Positions 46,301 through 58,209 of a stretch of DNA of 64,000 nucleotides are shown here, piece by piece. The stretch covers positions 28,340-92,339 of the forward strand of contig LATX02000018.1 of assembly GCA_001466705.2 (NCBI GenBank). Reading direction: 5' to 3'. This DNA is from Moniliophthora roreri (Eukaryota > Basidiomycota > Agaricomycetes > Agaricales > Marasmiaceae). The notes below the pieces were generated by a model. That model worked only from the letters and a program-made list of their open reading frames with translations, was not told the DNA's origin and did not search any database. Both the position numbers and the translations under genes were made by a program. Position 1 is the stretch's first letter. Every line of letters starts with the position of its first letter.

Positions 46301-48422
46301 CGGTGGCACAAGGAGACAAAGGATCGCTTGGCGTATCAAGAGGCAGTGCGGCATAGTGAAAATTATCAAGATAAGATACGTCGACAGCGGAAAGAGAAAG
46401 AGAAGGAACAGCAACAACGAGGCCAGCAATTGAATGGTCGTGCTTCAACATCTTTGCCTGCTAGTGAGATGAAGAAGCGCAGAATATCCACTTCGACATT
46501 GGGTTCTTCACTTGCGGAGGAGAGTTCGTCACCATCAAAGAAACGAGCAAGGAAGAGACTGTCGGAACGGTCTGAACCACCGAGGTTGAGGACTGATGAA
46601 GAACTTGCTGCGAGGTTGAAAGAGGTGCAGATCCATATCCATTTAATCTCTATCCCTATCCTTCTCCACTCCCAAGTCCGTACATCGTGGCTAATTCATC
46701 CTGTGTTGTAGAACCAAGAAGAACATCAACGTCGGTGGGCACCTGGGTCGTTTTTACGGGTACTGCGGCAGCATGTCAAGTCACATGCAGCGACAAAGGG
46801 CGCGCGTGCAACAGGTTTGATGAAGGAGTGGAGAACATGGCTTTCGCTAAATTCAGAGAGCGATGCAACCGCTATTTGGTTGGAGAAGAAATTTGATGTG
46901 CCAGAATCGGGTAGCTGGGTATCGGAAAGTGTTTTTTCGATACCTATACTGCCCGAATCTGGAGCGGGTACGGGATATCCGGGTGTTCTTGTGTTTGAAT
47001 GTTCACCTTTGGATGGGCTTGAAGATGAATTAGAAAGGTGCGTGTTGGGTTGCTTCCCCTTTGTGAATAGAATGTTGATTAATACGATGTATTCAGGAAG
47101 TATCGGATACTGGATGATTGTTCCCGATTCCGTGATATCGTGAAGTCGTTCCCTGCTAGAAGACATTTTGCGCCCTCAGTGTTGGTTATATGGTGGAGTG
47201 AACGAGAGACAGAGGTGCCTGATTCGGACTTGTCAGACATGGTACGCATCGTTTCCAAAAGGGTATTGCTTATCTGAATGTACTCTTTACAGCTTAAAAA
47301 GCTCGTTCGCGATTCCGTCTTGACCGCCTTCCACATATTCATCATCAGCGCATCCACAAAAGACTTGGATTCGAAACTCAATGAAGCATTACTGTCATTA
47401 CCTCTGGATCTCGAGGGCCGTCTTGTGCAGCCACTTACGCTTTCTGGGGCGTTCCGTCTATTCGACGACAAACTTCGTGCTTTCGTGGTTGAATGGATAG
47501 AGAATTGTGCTGCCAATGGCGAATGTATGTTCACACCTGCACAACACATTCTAAATTCTAACTAACCGTCAACGACAGTCAACTGGGTGTTATATGGTCG
47601 CCTAGTCCAAGCAATGGTGGAACTTCTCAATGGTGTCACTGACCTCGTGTCGTTGCTTCTGAATCGACCTACAACAGGAACTCCGCATCTCCCATCATTC
47701 AAAGGATCTGAAGTAGATGATAGTGAGGTTGCATACGAAATCGTTTTCCAGTGGCTTTCAGAAGCCAATGCCAGAGATGGGATTGTGCTGGATTTGGAGG
47801 GACACCAGTCTACTGGGAAGAGTGCGTACTTGGTTTTATCTTGCATTTTCTGAGGCTAATATGAATTTCTAGTCTTCCCTGCGAGAATCTTCTTGGACCA
47901 CATGCGGGAACTTGTCGAGTATCAATATCAGACGGCACATCAGCTTTCCCCTGACCCGGTGTTCTACGTCCTCACGGCGGAAATCATTACTTCATTACAA
48001 TCGCTGGACCGAGCGATACGGCCACAACAGGCTGCATTATCACATACGTTCAACTTTACCTTCCGAAGGTCGCCTAAACGGAGGAGTTTGGGGAGCAACG
48101 CTGATACTGACGTTGATAGTGGCAGGTACGTATTAAGCCTCCACCTCCACCCTTATCAGCTTTACTAATTCGATGTTTCAGCAAACGACGCAGACTATCC
48201 CTGTCCATATCAGCTGTCTCAGAATCACCATCATTCCTCAGTCAAAGTCGGAGTCCAACCCCCAGCCCGCGGATCAACGGGAGGAGTAGTCCATCCCCGA
48301 GTGAGAGCGCTGTCTCTGTATCGTCTACAGCGCAACCGACGGTTACAACTGCAATGCTTCGTGCGTTGACGAGGAGCTTGAAGGAGAAATATGGATCTGG
48401 GTCTGGGTCTGCTGCATCATAA
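43325..48422 (+). CDS. SAC3: SAC3-domain mRNA-export scaffold with FG repeats (SAC3/GANP/THP3 superfamily, SAC3-like)
   Basis: Around ten exons; about 1,500 residues. The start MEASSAVRTNRIRGNGLHDG leads to an RGG-like patch (GGHRGGRGGRGGRGSGPG). The SAC3 domain begins MVGTCMDMCPRFERYRRERE (about 43817) and continues RTLDYLFHDLLPREGFAPTY, FIRDRSRAVRNDFTMQHETG and HDRCARFHILALHLG to about 44830. After an acidic spacer (EEDTQDEIHEEDYEEEE) come FG dipeptides (PSVFGGTPVFG; NVFGSGSVFGQP; SVFGAS; NVFGIA) and a long Pro/Ser/Thr-rich region. A basic coiled segment (HKETKDRLAYQEAV; KIRRQRKEKEKEQQQRG) is followed by C-terminal exons resembling the GANP-like end (WLSLNSESDATAIWLEKKF; VIWWSERETEVPDSDL). 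The fold scaffolds TREX-2 at nuclear pores. Unusually, the FG stretch lies after the SAC3 domain rather than at the N-terminus. Stop TAA at 48420-48422. Confidence 0.85.
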
Positions 48423-48619
48423 CATTTAATTACACGAATTTTGGGTTGCTTTATGTTTCTTTATTCGATCTTGTTCCTCTTTTCTGTATCGTTATCAAGT
48501 TAATGTCAACGCAACTGTTAGATATCCCATTCAACGACTCAACTCGTTTATCTATGAAGGTGCGATAAGAACAGACACTCGGTCCCGGTCCCGATAGAAT
48601 TTGTTCCGCTACCGCTATC

Positions 48620-49895
48620 ATGTCTCGCTGCTCTACCACTGCTACCGCTACATATACCTTGCAAAAATACTCTAGATCGTACCCTGTCGCTTCAAACACT
48701 CCCTCCAATGAGTGGCAGCATTTTACGAACCCTGTCATTCGACTCGTTATCGACGTACAAAAGACGGCCGGAAACAAGCTGGAATCAGTCAGACTCAGGA
48801 TAATTTGGTCACTCGAAACTGGGCTGAGTACTCCAAACGAAGTTGTTTTTGTGCGTAAACTCTGTTTGCTGCGCGAAAGATAATCTAAGCCCTCATAGGA
48901 AGATTTAGATCTCTTGTCATTCTCGACCATACCGACGCATAAACCGGAAGGACTTCCTCTTAAAGCAGTATATCGCGATACGATAGTTGGGATACGATAC
49001 ATTCATCCACAAGATGGATCGCCCACCGCTGTGAGTACCTAAGTATTGAGGTGAATCGTTACTCAATGCTGGACGCGTACAGACCTATCGAAGATTCCAA
49101 GTCACCTTCACCTCGTCATCTGCTGTATCTCAATTCATTCAATCCATCGAAAGCATCTGTCCCTGCAAAGCCAATAATAATAACACTGTTTCTGTTCAAC
49201 CTCAACGGACCCTCATGAACCCTGCTACAATGATGACGCCGTCTCGCAGAATCACGACCAATCCTCATGCTCAGATGATGCCTCCACCAATGACACCTTC
49301 TCAAAGGCCACATGCGTCGTCGGACATAAACCCTGATCGTGATATATCAGCCGTCTCTTCTTCCTTCGTCACAGTTCCACAGCACTCTTCCCAAAACCAG
49401 GGCCAACAGAACCCATTTATTGTCTCAGCATATCTAGAACAGCACCCTTCGTCGCAAGGCCAATACAGCGCTTTTACAGCGCCTACTATCCCCGAAACTG
49501 CTCAGCATCAACAACATTCATCTCATACCCAAAAGCAGCCATCGCACGAACGAATACAACCACCCCAATCCAACTCCAACCTCTCTATGCACATCCCTTC
49601 AAGCTCTTTACCCCCGTCTTCGTTACCTGATAGCTCGACTTCACAATCTTTTAGCAGCTCATCCATATCGTCATCCACAGACCTGATTCTCGCTTCACTC
49701 CGCGAGCAGACGAAATTGTACGACCTGCCCCCGAGTAAACTAGAAGCTATCGTTGCTCAGGTTATTCGTGAAGAAGGATTTGTTCAGTTGGTACGCCTAG
49801 AGTCCTCGGTTCTATTTCGGTTTGACTGATTTGTGCTTTAGATGGAATCACTCTCGACGATGTGGAGAATCAAAGGTTATCTTGGTGTCGTATAG
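48620..49895 (+). CDS. REC114-like meiotic protein, candidate
   Basis: Four exons from MSRCSTTATATYTLQKYSRS to the stop at 49893-49895, about 370 residues. The front 170 residues look like a PH-type fold: LQKYSRSYPVASN, NPVIRLVIDVQKT, VRLRIIWSLETGLS, LPLKAVYRDTIVGIRYIHP and RRFQVTFTSSSAVSQFIQSI. A long Gln/Ser/Pro-rich disordered stretch follows. A short C-terminal helical block (LREQTKLYDLPPSKLEAIVA, then IREEGFVQLMESLSTMWRIK) closes the protein. N-terminal PH-like domain, disordered middle and C-terminal helices is the plan of REC114, which promotes meiotic DNA breaks with MEI4. The match rests on architecture and a few residues, so other PH-like proteins remain possible. It follows SAC3 on the same strand after about 200 bp. 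Confidence 0.45.
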
Positions 49896-50368
49896 TTCAA
49901 TACGTAAATAATAGGGTGTACAGGAATAGTGAAGCTTCGTTTGATATTCTATATTAACGGGTGATCAGTTGAAGCTAAACTTCTGGGCGGGTCGGGAGAC
50001 AACCTCTCGCATTAGCTCAACTTAGGATCAGAGCTGACCGATAGATGAGTCCTAGCAGAGCTATTGTCAGAATGACAATCTTAAAATCATCAGGTTTACA
50101 ACGAGTTGCATTGGTCTACGCCGGGTTTTTGGTTTATGCATCCCCTCGCCTTCAAATTCTCGCAACCGTTTCGTTATCAACCATAAAAGACGGAATTCAT
50201 GACAATGAACGAACAGTATTGTTTACACACGAAGGCTCAGGAGCTCATACCCCGCTATCTCTGAAGAGTGTAGATTGTGATTACAATGAACTCGCTATGA
50301 TACATGACGTTTTACATGGCGTTAACAAGTGGATAGAATACAAGATAATCAAGAGTTATTAGTGTCGT
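49896..50368. other. Spacer between convergent genes
   Basis: Holds one plus-strand open frame (50045-50362, about 105 residues, MSPSRAIVRMTILKSS start) with no recognisable motif; it may be a chance frame. Otherwise nothing seen. Confidence 0.35.
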
Positions 50369-52255
50369 CTACATTTTTTCGTGATCCGCACTGTGAATGA
50401 CAGCACTACTTCGCTCCGACTGGTTTGCCGTTCCTAAACCCTTCTCCGCATCGCGCGGACCGGTCTTATGGTGCTCAACTCTCTCCTCCGTTCCTGCTAA
50501 CGGCTTATGTGCTTCAGCAGCCTTTGTTTGCTCAACCAGTTCTCTCCTGTTCGCGTATCCCACTGGTGCCCATGATCGTGAAGTCCATGGTTTGCAATTC
50601 GGGTCATTATACATCTACAAGCAATACGTCAGAGGAATCAAGGACAAGTAAGGCAAGAAACGTACCTCATCAACGCTCTCCAAACTCAGATCCGAACTTT
50701 CGTAGAGGAAGAGATACACAACGACTGCCCCGAGAAGATTACATGCTGCGAATACGAATCCATATCGAAATTCGATGGCGTTGACGATGAAAAGCGTGAA
50801 GAATGCCAATAAAAAGTTCCAAAGCCAATTTGAAGCTGTAGCTAAAGCTCCTTGCTTTGCTCTAGTTCTGGTTGGGAACGTTTCTCCAATTAAAATCCAA
50901 ACACCACTGTGTTTAATAAGTAAGAGAGTAATGAGGTGAATAACAAGCACTTACGGTGCCCAAGACATCGCATAACCCAAAATAAACATACATGCTGCCA
51001 CGATCATCAGCTTGCCGATATTGGAATTGGTCTGTGGGTTGACGGCAGTACCAGCAGCTGCGAAAACAAAGAGCCACGCAGATTGCCAGAGACCTCCGAT
51101 GATGAGTGGGACGCGGCGACCAAACCTCTCCATAACATATAATCCGCCGAATGTGCAGACAAAGTTGACAGCACCCAGAATTATTTGGGTGACGAACGAA
51201 TCACTCAAACCGACAGACTGGAAAATGGTTGCGCCATAATAGAAGAAATAGTTTGCTCCAGTGAGTTGTTGTAGGGATTGCAATGCCATGCCTGGGGAGA
51301 CTAGTTAACACTGGAAATGAATCAAAAGGAAGACAACGCACCCAACAGAGTTCTATATAATATTTTGTTCTTGGGCTTGAAGCAATCTATCCAACCCGCA
51401 TGCCCTGCAAACTGCTTCTCATACTCTGTCCTGGCTCGAATCTCATCTACTTCCCGTAACACAATTGGATTTGTCTGTTCCTCAGACCTAGGAACACCCC
51501 TCGTCCGAGCGACCGAATGTGCCGCCTCTTCCATCCTTCCACTCTTCGCCAGCCATCTCGGACTCTCAGGCATAAAGAGAATGCCAATACCAAGGATGAA
51601 GGGCCAGATAATACCAATACCGACAACCGTTTGCCATGACCCAGCGTCTCGCATAGGACGTGTGCCAATGGATATACAGTATGCGACGAGAATACCGAAT
51701 GTGATGAAGAGCTGATACGTCGCGGTGAGGGTTCCACGGATTTGAGGTGGCGCCGTTTCAGCCTGGTACATGGGGACAGCAGCACTCAGCGCACCGACTG
51801 CCAACCCACTGACCAATCTCCCAACAGCAAACTGTTGCCAAACACTCGTAGATGTTATCTGGATGATAACACCTACGATGAACAATATACATTCGACAAC
51901 CATGGCATACCGCTATTATTCGTCGTTAGCGTTTTGAATTTATAGTACGACACACGATGTTTTAACGCACACGTCCGAGGGCGTCTGCCGTTGGAGCACC
52001 CATGAGAGCGCCAAACAGTGTACCGATAGAGAGCAGTGATACAATCAAACCCGAACGGACGCCGGAAAACTTGCATGTCCCCAGATCACCTGGTGTACCG
52101 CACTCGGCGAAACGAAGTATGAAGTCCTCCATGAGTAGAATATCGGATATCTGACCGGTGTCATAACCAAAGATGAAACCACCCATGGAAGCGAGGAGAG
52201 CGAGCATGATGGCGACCCATCCTATGGGTACGCCTTGCACATAAAACAGCGCCAT
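50369..52255 (-). CDS. MFS sugar porter, monosaccharide/hexose transporter type
   Basis: Five exons or so, about 550 residues, start at 52255. Ordered family motifs are present: MGGFIFGYDTGQISDILLME in helix 1; LFGALMGAPTADALGR (the G-x-x-x-D-x-x-G-R loop); GRLVSGLAVGALSAAVPMYQ and AETAPPQIRGTL (helix 4-5); MPESPRWLAKSGR (PESPR); QSLQQLTGANYFFYYGATIF (QQxTGxN); YVMERFGRRVPLIIGG; and helix 10 VWILIGETFPTRTRAKQGAL. The helix 12 end lacks a full PETKG box but has YESSDLSLESVDE. The C-terminal exon is hydrophilic (WTSRSWAPVGYA). The GFIFGYDTGQISD start is characteristic of the fungal HXT/MST clade, plasma-membrane proton symporters or facilitators for hexoses. It is not a close copy of the porter at 60860-63313. 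Confidence 0.88.
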
Positions 52256-54204
52256 TGTGGAGGAGAGGTGTTGTGGAGAGAGATCGAATAGTTGCAGATA
52301 TTTGGAAACCCTGTTTTATGGAATTTTCGAGGTGAAGTGGATGATGTCATCATATCGGAGCACCACCGTCACTTGTGTTAAGCGACAGTTCCATGGCGTT
52401 CCATGGCGTTACCCCGTGTCATTAGGTGCTGAAGGTACCTCGATGCTGTTCAGCGCATGACCGCCTTATAAAGCATAGCCTAGCACCAGCAACAACGTTG
52501 TGCCGGGCAAAGAACGACGAGAGGAAGCCGAAGAATCCAGAATCCAGGAGAGATCCAGGAGGATCAAGCTCCTCGACTCCTCGACTCCAAGGGGTATCAT
52601 GAATGCTTGCATGACGTCAGTTCCATGCACATTCATGTATGGGCAACTCGGCGTGCCAGTTCCAGTTGAAGGCGTTCTCTACTACTGACGAAAGGAAGAT
52701 GTCATCTGCGGAAACCCAAGGCCAAATACCAGATATTGTGGTGAGCTTTCGGTGCGAATGGTTAATAGCTAGCCCAGCAGACAAATCCACATTGACAAAG
52801 GTCTGGGTAAACTGTCCGAAGTCATTCGTTGGCTGCTTGTAAAATTCTTGAAAACTATTAACAACCGGACGTGTGCAAGAAATTTTAGCTCCAAGGTCCA
52901 GTGCATAATTCACCCGTGACCCGACTGATTTTACTCTGCCCATCAAGGGTGAGTAAAGGCATCAATGCCCCTGACAAATGACCGATCGTCGTTGGAAGCT
53001 AACGCCAATCATGCATTCAGAACGGTGAATAGTGCCTTTAAAGGCGGGCGATCAGACATGCAGAGTTGCCATCCAAGGAGCCACACACTCACCAGTACAT
53101 ATCCCTTCAAGTTGCCTTCAAGTCCTACATTTTCAATGTCCGAGGAAATTGAAATTCCAACAGGGGTGGAGTTATTGCGCTATCGAGTTCGCGGTCGATG
53201 ATGATCGTAGTATGGAATAGTACACAGGTCGTCCAAAAGCATACGGATAGGTATTCCTGGGTCGTTCCGCTATCGTATAACGTTGAAAAGTTCATGAAGT
53301 CGCCTCTATGTCGCGGAGCGTCGTGGTGGTTGCTGCATGAGCCTGGTTTCCCACGGCCATTACACTGACCCAACATTGACGACAAGCGGCGACATCTAGT
53401 CCTCTCCTTGAATAGCGCGGCCTTCTTCAAGAATTTCTACAGCCAAGTTCTTTGGGTAACCGTTCATGAAATTTCTATCGACATGGAGGCCAGGAGGTCT
53501 ATTTCGTGGGAAAATCCGCCATTCGACCATAGTATTGGGTCGAGGTATGCCTTCTATAGGTTCTATTCATATTTTCAAACTACATTCTTGTCGGTGTTTA
53601 ACTGATTCTGTCAACGCTGGGACGTATGCTCGGGCGTATAGTCTAAGTTTAGACATGGCACCCAGCTGCGCGTTGAATCGCTTGATCCTCGGCCTCGAAT
53701 CAACCATTCTAGCAACACCTTGTGCGACGCTCAAGGCGAGACCTCATCCCAGCTAATCTGCCCAACATTACGGTCTGTATCTACTCGGCTTGTCCAATGC
53801 TGATTATCATTTTTCAGATTGCCTCGACACCATATCGCAACCTGTGACCGAGGACTCTGTATCTGCCATTATCGGTACCACTTGGTGCCAATCAACCACA
53901 TACATGTTGACGTGCACCACTTCGCCGTCTTCGAGCAATTCAAAGCCCCTCTACCCCTTCAGCAAAGTGTCACTCGTGGTTACGTTACCGTTTCCTGAGT
54001 GCAAGTCACTCGTGCAATGAATTGACCAATATAGTATATTCTATACGGGACCCTATCAATTCCGAAATGCGAATGGTTAGGAGCCATCAGAAGAGGTGAT
54101 CTGTTGTCTGTTTTGAGTATTCCTTGCCGCTGTGGGGCGTGTTTTTATACTTCAGAGGTTCTTCGTTGCCCAGACCGATCCCACGCTTTCCTTCTCTCCT
54201 CTTT
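52256..54204. other. Gene-poor interval with promoter of 7-TM gene C
   Basis: A tandem 10-mer (GTTCCATGGC twice, 52388-52407) lies 130 bp upstream of the sugar-porter start. A minus-strand open frame at 52617-52946 is protein-like but unrecognised. The last about 340 bp match the promoter of 7-TM gene A. Confidence 0.4.
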
Positions 54205-55763
54205 ATGCAGGGTATACCTATCAACAAGGTGCGAACTCTCTCCTTCCACTGTACTGTAGTTAAATCTTTTGATTCCAGGCAGAGTTTGTGGGATTATGGG
54301 TAGGCGCTTTACAGAACATTTACTCAGTCAGGGTTAAAGTGTTGATCTGCGTCCCTAGACGGAAAGTATACTATATGGTACATCATTCTTCCTCAACCGA
54401 CCGACAAGCGCTAACGCTTCAGAATTTTATACAGGCATGAACGCGGTCCTGTTCTCCATATGTGTCTGGGTTCTCGTGTACTACAAGAAGCGAACGTCCA
54501 GTGGTCTGAATATTCCTCTCCTAGTGACGGCCGTCATCCTATACTTGTTCTGCACCATCCGAATCGGTATCGATCTAGGTAGAGGAATCGTTGCTTTCTT
54601 TGGTACTAGGGAACCGGTGGCGTTCTATACGGATATTTCGAATTGGAGTCGGGTCTTTAGAGAAGCGTTGTATGTCACGAATAGGTGAGGTGGTCGATTT
54701 GACCCTCGATTGGTTCCTCCCTGATAGACAATCAGTATGGTGGCAGATTTCCTGGTAGTGAGCATACTCCTTGACATCCATACTACTTCCCTATTGATCT
54801 CGGAAATCCCTAGATATACCGCTTGTACGTCGTATGGGGTTACAACCGGAAAATTACCGTTGGTCCAATATTATTGCTACTTGGCTCCTCGAGTGAGTCT
54901 TTGATGCTTTATGGATGGTCGCAGAGTATTGACCTATCCTACAGTTAGCGGATACATCACAGTTTGGGAAATTAGTCGCGCTGCAAATGGCTCCATATTT
55001 GAAAAACAGGTCTCAGTTTGGGCGACAGCTCTGTTTTCACTCTCTATGGCTACCAATATCATTGTTACAAGCCTCATCGGTACGCCCTCGCCTTACCTCG
55101 GGGTAGCCTGTCCCACTCACCGGTACATAGCTGGGCGTATATGGTACATTGGGCTTCGTACATCAAAGAATCTCGGGAGGCAGCATGGAGTGAAATACAG
55201 CCGGGCTTTTGTAGTAATGTACGTGTCCGCAGCACCTAGCTGATGAGCTTCCGATTGATCCGTAGTCGCCGTAGAGTGGAATCCGGCGCTCTGTATTCCG
55301 CTTCGTTATTCATCCTTCTTATTCTCTACTCGACGAACAACCATGCTCAGGTAACACTTCATTCCATGTTGCGTTTTCATTCTGATACACATCTCAATGT
55401 CAAGCTCATCCTATACAATTGTACCTCCCAGATAGTGGTAAGTCATGCCGGTTCTTCTCCCGTCTCGTATTACCGCGTGTCGACATTCTCATTTCTCAGG
55501 GAATCGCTCCAACATTGATTATTGTCCGTGTTGGCCTTGGCCTTTCTTCTCAAGACAACCTTGCGACAATCGCTACATCCCGACTGCGGCATCGTCTCAC
55601 TGACTCTGGGAATGCTCGAAATCCAGAAGCTGTCCGATCAAACACGATTCCAATGCAGATCCATCGAGTGGTTGAAATGACGACGGACGATGACTCTCTC
55701 CCGCACGGGTCGAAGAAAGATTTTAAGGCAGAACCTCATATTGATGACTCGGTTTCTGTATGA
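54205..55763 (+). CDS. Orphan 7-TM protein C, close paralogue of A
   Basis: Starts MQGIPINK (ATG 54205), then AEFVGLW and VESILYG micro-exons as in copy A. Membrane blocks: GMNAVLFSICVWVLVYY; LLVTAVILYLFCTIRIGIDL; FREALYVTNSMVADFLV and IYRLYVVWGYNRKI; GPILLLLGSSISGYITVWEI; ATALFSLSMATNIIVTSLIA with GRIWYIG; ALYSASLFILLILYS; IVGIAPTLIIVRVGLGLS. The tail (RNPEAVRSNTIPMQIHRVVE) is nearly identical to that of A, then diverges. All exons are open and introns match those of A in position. The strong tail identity points to recent duplication or selection on cytosolic signalling residues. Function unknown. Confidence 0.82.
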
Positions 55764-56456
55764 ATGTTGTATGATACATGGTGGATATATGAATTGTACT
55801 CTGTTTGAATAGAAAAGGCGTAAGCGCTTTGCTACTGTATCAGCGCCGAGTGTTAACTGTAAGTTTGCTGATAGGCGCTGACAAACGTGGACGCACATTG
55901 TCACAGGGCACATACTCAACTTCCACCAGTCCACGCCTTCGACTACTCCATGTCTTCTATACTTCCTCTTTATGCCAATTCAAACATTTGGCTTTGGCTG
56001 CAACCCAAGTGCAGTGCACTGGGTATCAAGACGGATAAAACCAGAGTCGGGCGCTAGTGGTGTCAGTGCGTTTTCTATTTTCTCAGACCAAACGAAATTA
56101 GTCTCATTGCGGCTGCTAGTAATACTATAGGACCGTCAATCTCGAGCGCGAGCTTTACAGGACGATGCAGAGGTTCCGTCTGATTATGGTCATTGACGAT
56201 GTATTTTAGTCTCCGTATCAATGCTTTCATTCAAGCTGTCAATCCTAGCACGTCCCTGTGAGTCCTTCTGATTGTGAAAATATATTGATTAGGGATATGT
56301 TTGTATGAAGAACCGTGTCTTCTGCTGTGTCAGAATTGCTCCAAAATGCAAGTTATTATGATGTCGACACTGGGAAGCTGTGTTTATGGAGTAGATAAAG
56401 GGCGGCAATGGGAAACCAAGAAGAAGCCAGGAATTCAACGCTCTTATCCTTGAGCT
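55764..56456. promoter_or_regulatory. Intergenic duplication unit 5' part, upstream of 7-TM gene D
   Basis: From about 55820 the sequence matches 58145-59249 upstream of gene E, apart from an extra segment in the latter. It includes the inverted repeat TCAGCGCC / GGCGCTGA (55840-55847 and 55874-55881) and the shared block CATACTCAAC. No exon recognised. Confidence 0.6.
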
Positions 56457-57881
56457 ATGAAAGATTTATCGGTGGAGAAGGTCCGTCATACTTGTTTTCC
56501 TGGGCCTGCAGATATCTGACCAGCAAAGCAACAGAATAAATTCGTGGCACTCTGGGTGAATCCATTTCCCCGCCCACAAGTTCCGCAAATCCTCATCATG
56601 CTTTTCTAGGTGGAGACTACCTTATGGGGCGCCTATACCGTGCTGTTCTGCATCTGTATTTACGTGCTCCTGTATTCGAAGAAGGCACCGGGTGGAACCA
56701 ACAAACCCCTCATGGCCACAGCGGTTATCATGTACTTGCTTTGCACGGCCCATGTTATCAACGACTTTGTCCGGGCCATAGTCGGTTTCATCGATTATAC
56801 AGGGCGGGGTGGTGCGAAAGCGTATTATCAGCAGATCTGGGATTGGAGCTACGTCTTTAGGCAGTCTTTATATGCCACAAACAAGTAAGTCGTTTCATGT
56901 AAATCATGCGGTCCGTTATCTGATTAGGACTGAATTAGCATTGTCGCCGACGCTCTCCTGGTAAGAAGAACGACTGGATACCCATGAAACACGAGGCTTA
57001 TATTGATCAGGTGTATCGATTGTATATTGTATGGTCTAGAGACAAACGGGTGGTGCTCGGTCCACTTCTTATGCTAACAGGTACTGCTGGTGGGTCTCTT
57101 TATGTTCGGCCAGTACGCCCTGCCTTATTATACGCTACAGTATGCGGATATCGAGCGGTATGGGGCTATTCTCAGGCGAAACCCGGAGACACGAATCATT
57201 CCGACGTAATATACCATTGGGGAGTCGTCATGTTTTCACTATCCCTAGGCACAAATGTTATTGTTACTTGTCTCATTGGTGAGTATCTGCTCTATATCAT
57301 GCACCGGTACGACGAGGTCCCAATCTTCCCTTTGCAGCATGGCGTATTTGGTGGACTGGACGAGTCATAACACAGACATTGGATCGGAAACATGGTCGAA
57401 AGTACAGCCAGGCACTGGCTATAATGTGAGTTTTGGGCGAGGTGTCAATATGGTAGGCTAAGCTGACACGAAGCGGCATTTGCAGCATTGAATCTGGCGC
57501 CATTTGCTCCATCTCTACCTTGATCACTCTAGTCGCCTATGTTTCTGGGACGAAGGCAGTGGTCAGTCCAAACCCCATTTCTCGCGGCCACAACTTTCCG
57601 TGCTGATGGGTATTCTTTCATAGGATATAGCATATGATCCTCTCACTCAAATCACAGGAATAGTCCCAACCCTGATCATCGTTCGTGTGGGGCTCGGAAT
57701 ATCTAGGGATGAGGGCACTAGCTACTACTCTACTGCTTTCCGAACCACGACGAATGTCCGTGGTAGCATCCCGCTCATCTTTCGAGCGCAAGCCTCGGGA
57801 ATGACTGAAGATACGAGAGTCTCTTTAGAGAACGTAACACACACACCAAAAGAGCATGAAGGCACAGCCAACGCAGTTTGA
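56457..57881 (+). CDS. Orphan 7-TM protein D
   Basis: Exons MKDLSVEK (ATG 56457), NKFVALW and VETTLWG lead to the membrane blocks: AYTVLFCICIYVLLYSKK; LMATAVIMYLLCTAHVINDF; VFRQSLYATNKIVADALL and VYRLYIVWSRDKRVVLGPLL; LTGTAVCGYRAVWGYSQ; VMFSLSLGTNVIVTCLIA with WRIWWTGRV; IESGAICSISTLITLVAYVS; ITGIVPTLIIVRVGLGIS. The tail ends TPKEHEGTANAV, the same as in E. All exons open in one splice model. D and E differ by scattered substitutions only, so they are recent tandem duplicates. Confidence 0.82.
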
Positions 57882-58044
57882 ATGTTTCTTTATATGCACT
57901 GGACACACTTAAATTCTAGTACAATAGTATCGTAAAATTGGGAATCAAGACTAGTATCTACGAGAATGTGTAAAATTAGATCGTCTAAGACATCAACGTT
58001 CGTCTTTCTTAGTGATCATTGTCAGACTGTTTGTCACTACAATA

Positions 58045-58135
58045 TGCTGCATCATCGCTCAGCGTAGTACTGGGTTCGAGACCAAGTATCCTATCTGCTT
58101 CTGGGGTTCCTACCGCAGGGTTTCCTTCCTGAATG
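58045..58135 (-). pseudogene. Antisense relic of a sugar-porter 3' end
   Basis: This stretch matches the last exon of the sugar porter at 60860-63313 (60872-60945), sharing the string CCTATCTGCTTCTGGGGTTC. Small indels shift the frame and a stop replaces the alanine codon of the intact PAAGTPEADRILG segment. It marks the 3' border of the first tandem unit, which included part of the ancestral neighbour. Confidence 0.75.
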
Positions 58136-58165
58136 GCAGCAGGAACGGTGCTTTGCTACCGGCGC

Positions 58166-58197
58166 ATCAGCGCCGAGTGTACATAATAGGCGCTGAT
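58166..58197. repeat. Inverted repeat conserved between tandem units
   Basis: Arms ATCAGCGCC (58166-58174) and GGCGCTGAT (58189-58197) are separated by 14 bases. The same arms occur at 55840-55881 with a 26-base spacer. The arms are preserved while the spacer changes. Confidence 0.65.
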
Positions 58198-58209
58198 AAA
58201 CATGGACAC

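Noticed and set aside
45000..46600. Long minus-strand open frames opposite the SAC3 exon
   Set aside because: They are antisense shadows of the low-complexity Pro/Ser-rich coding region.
52388..52407. Tandem 10-mer as a repeat array
   Set aside because: Only two units; too short to treat as a satellite or CRISPR-like array.
52617..52946. Minus-strand open frame of about 109 residues that looks protein-like
   Set aside because: No start context, no recognisable family and no adjoining exon; kept only as a remark in the spacer entry.
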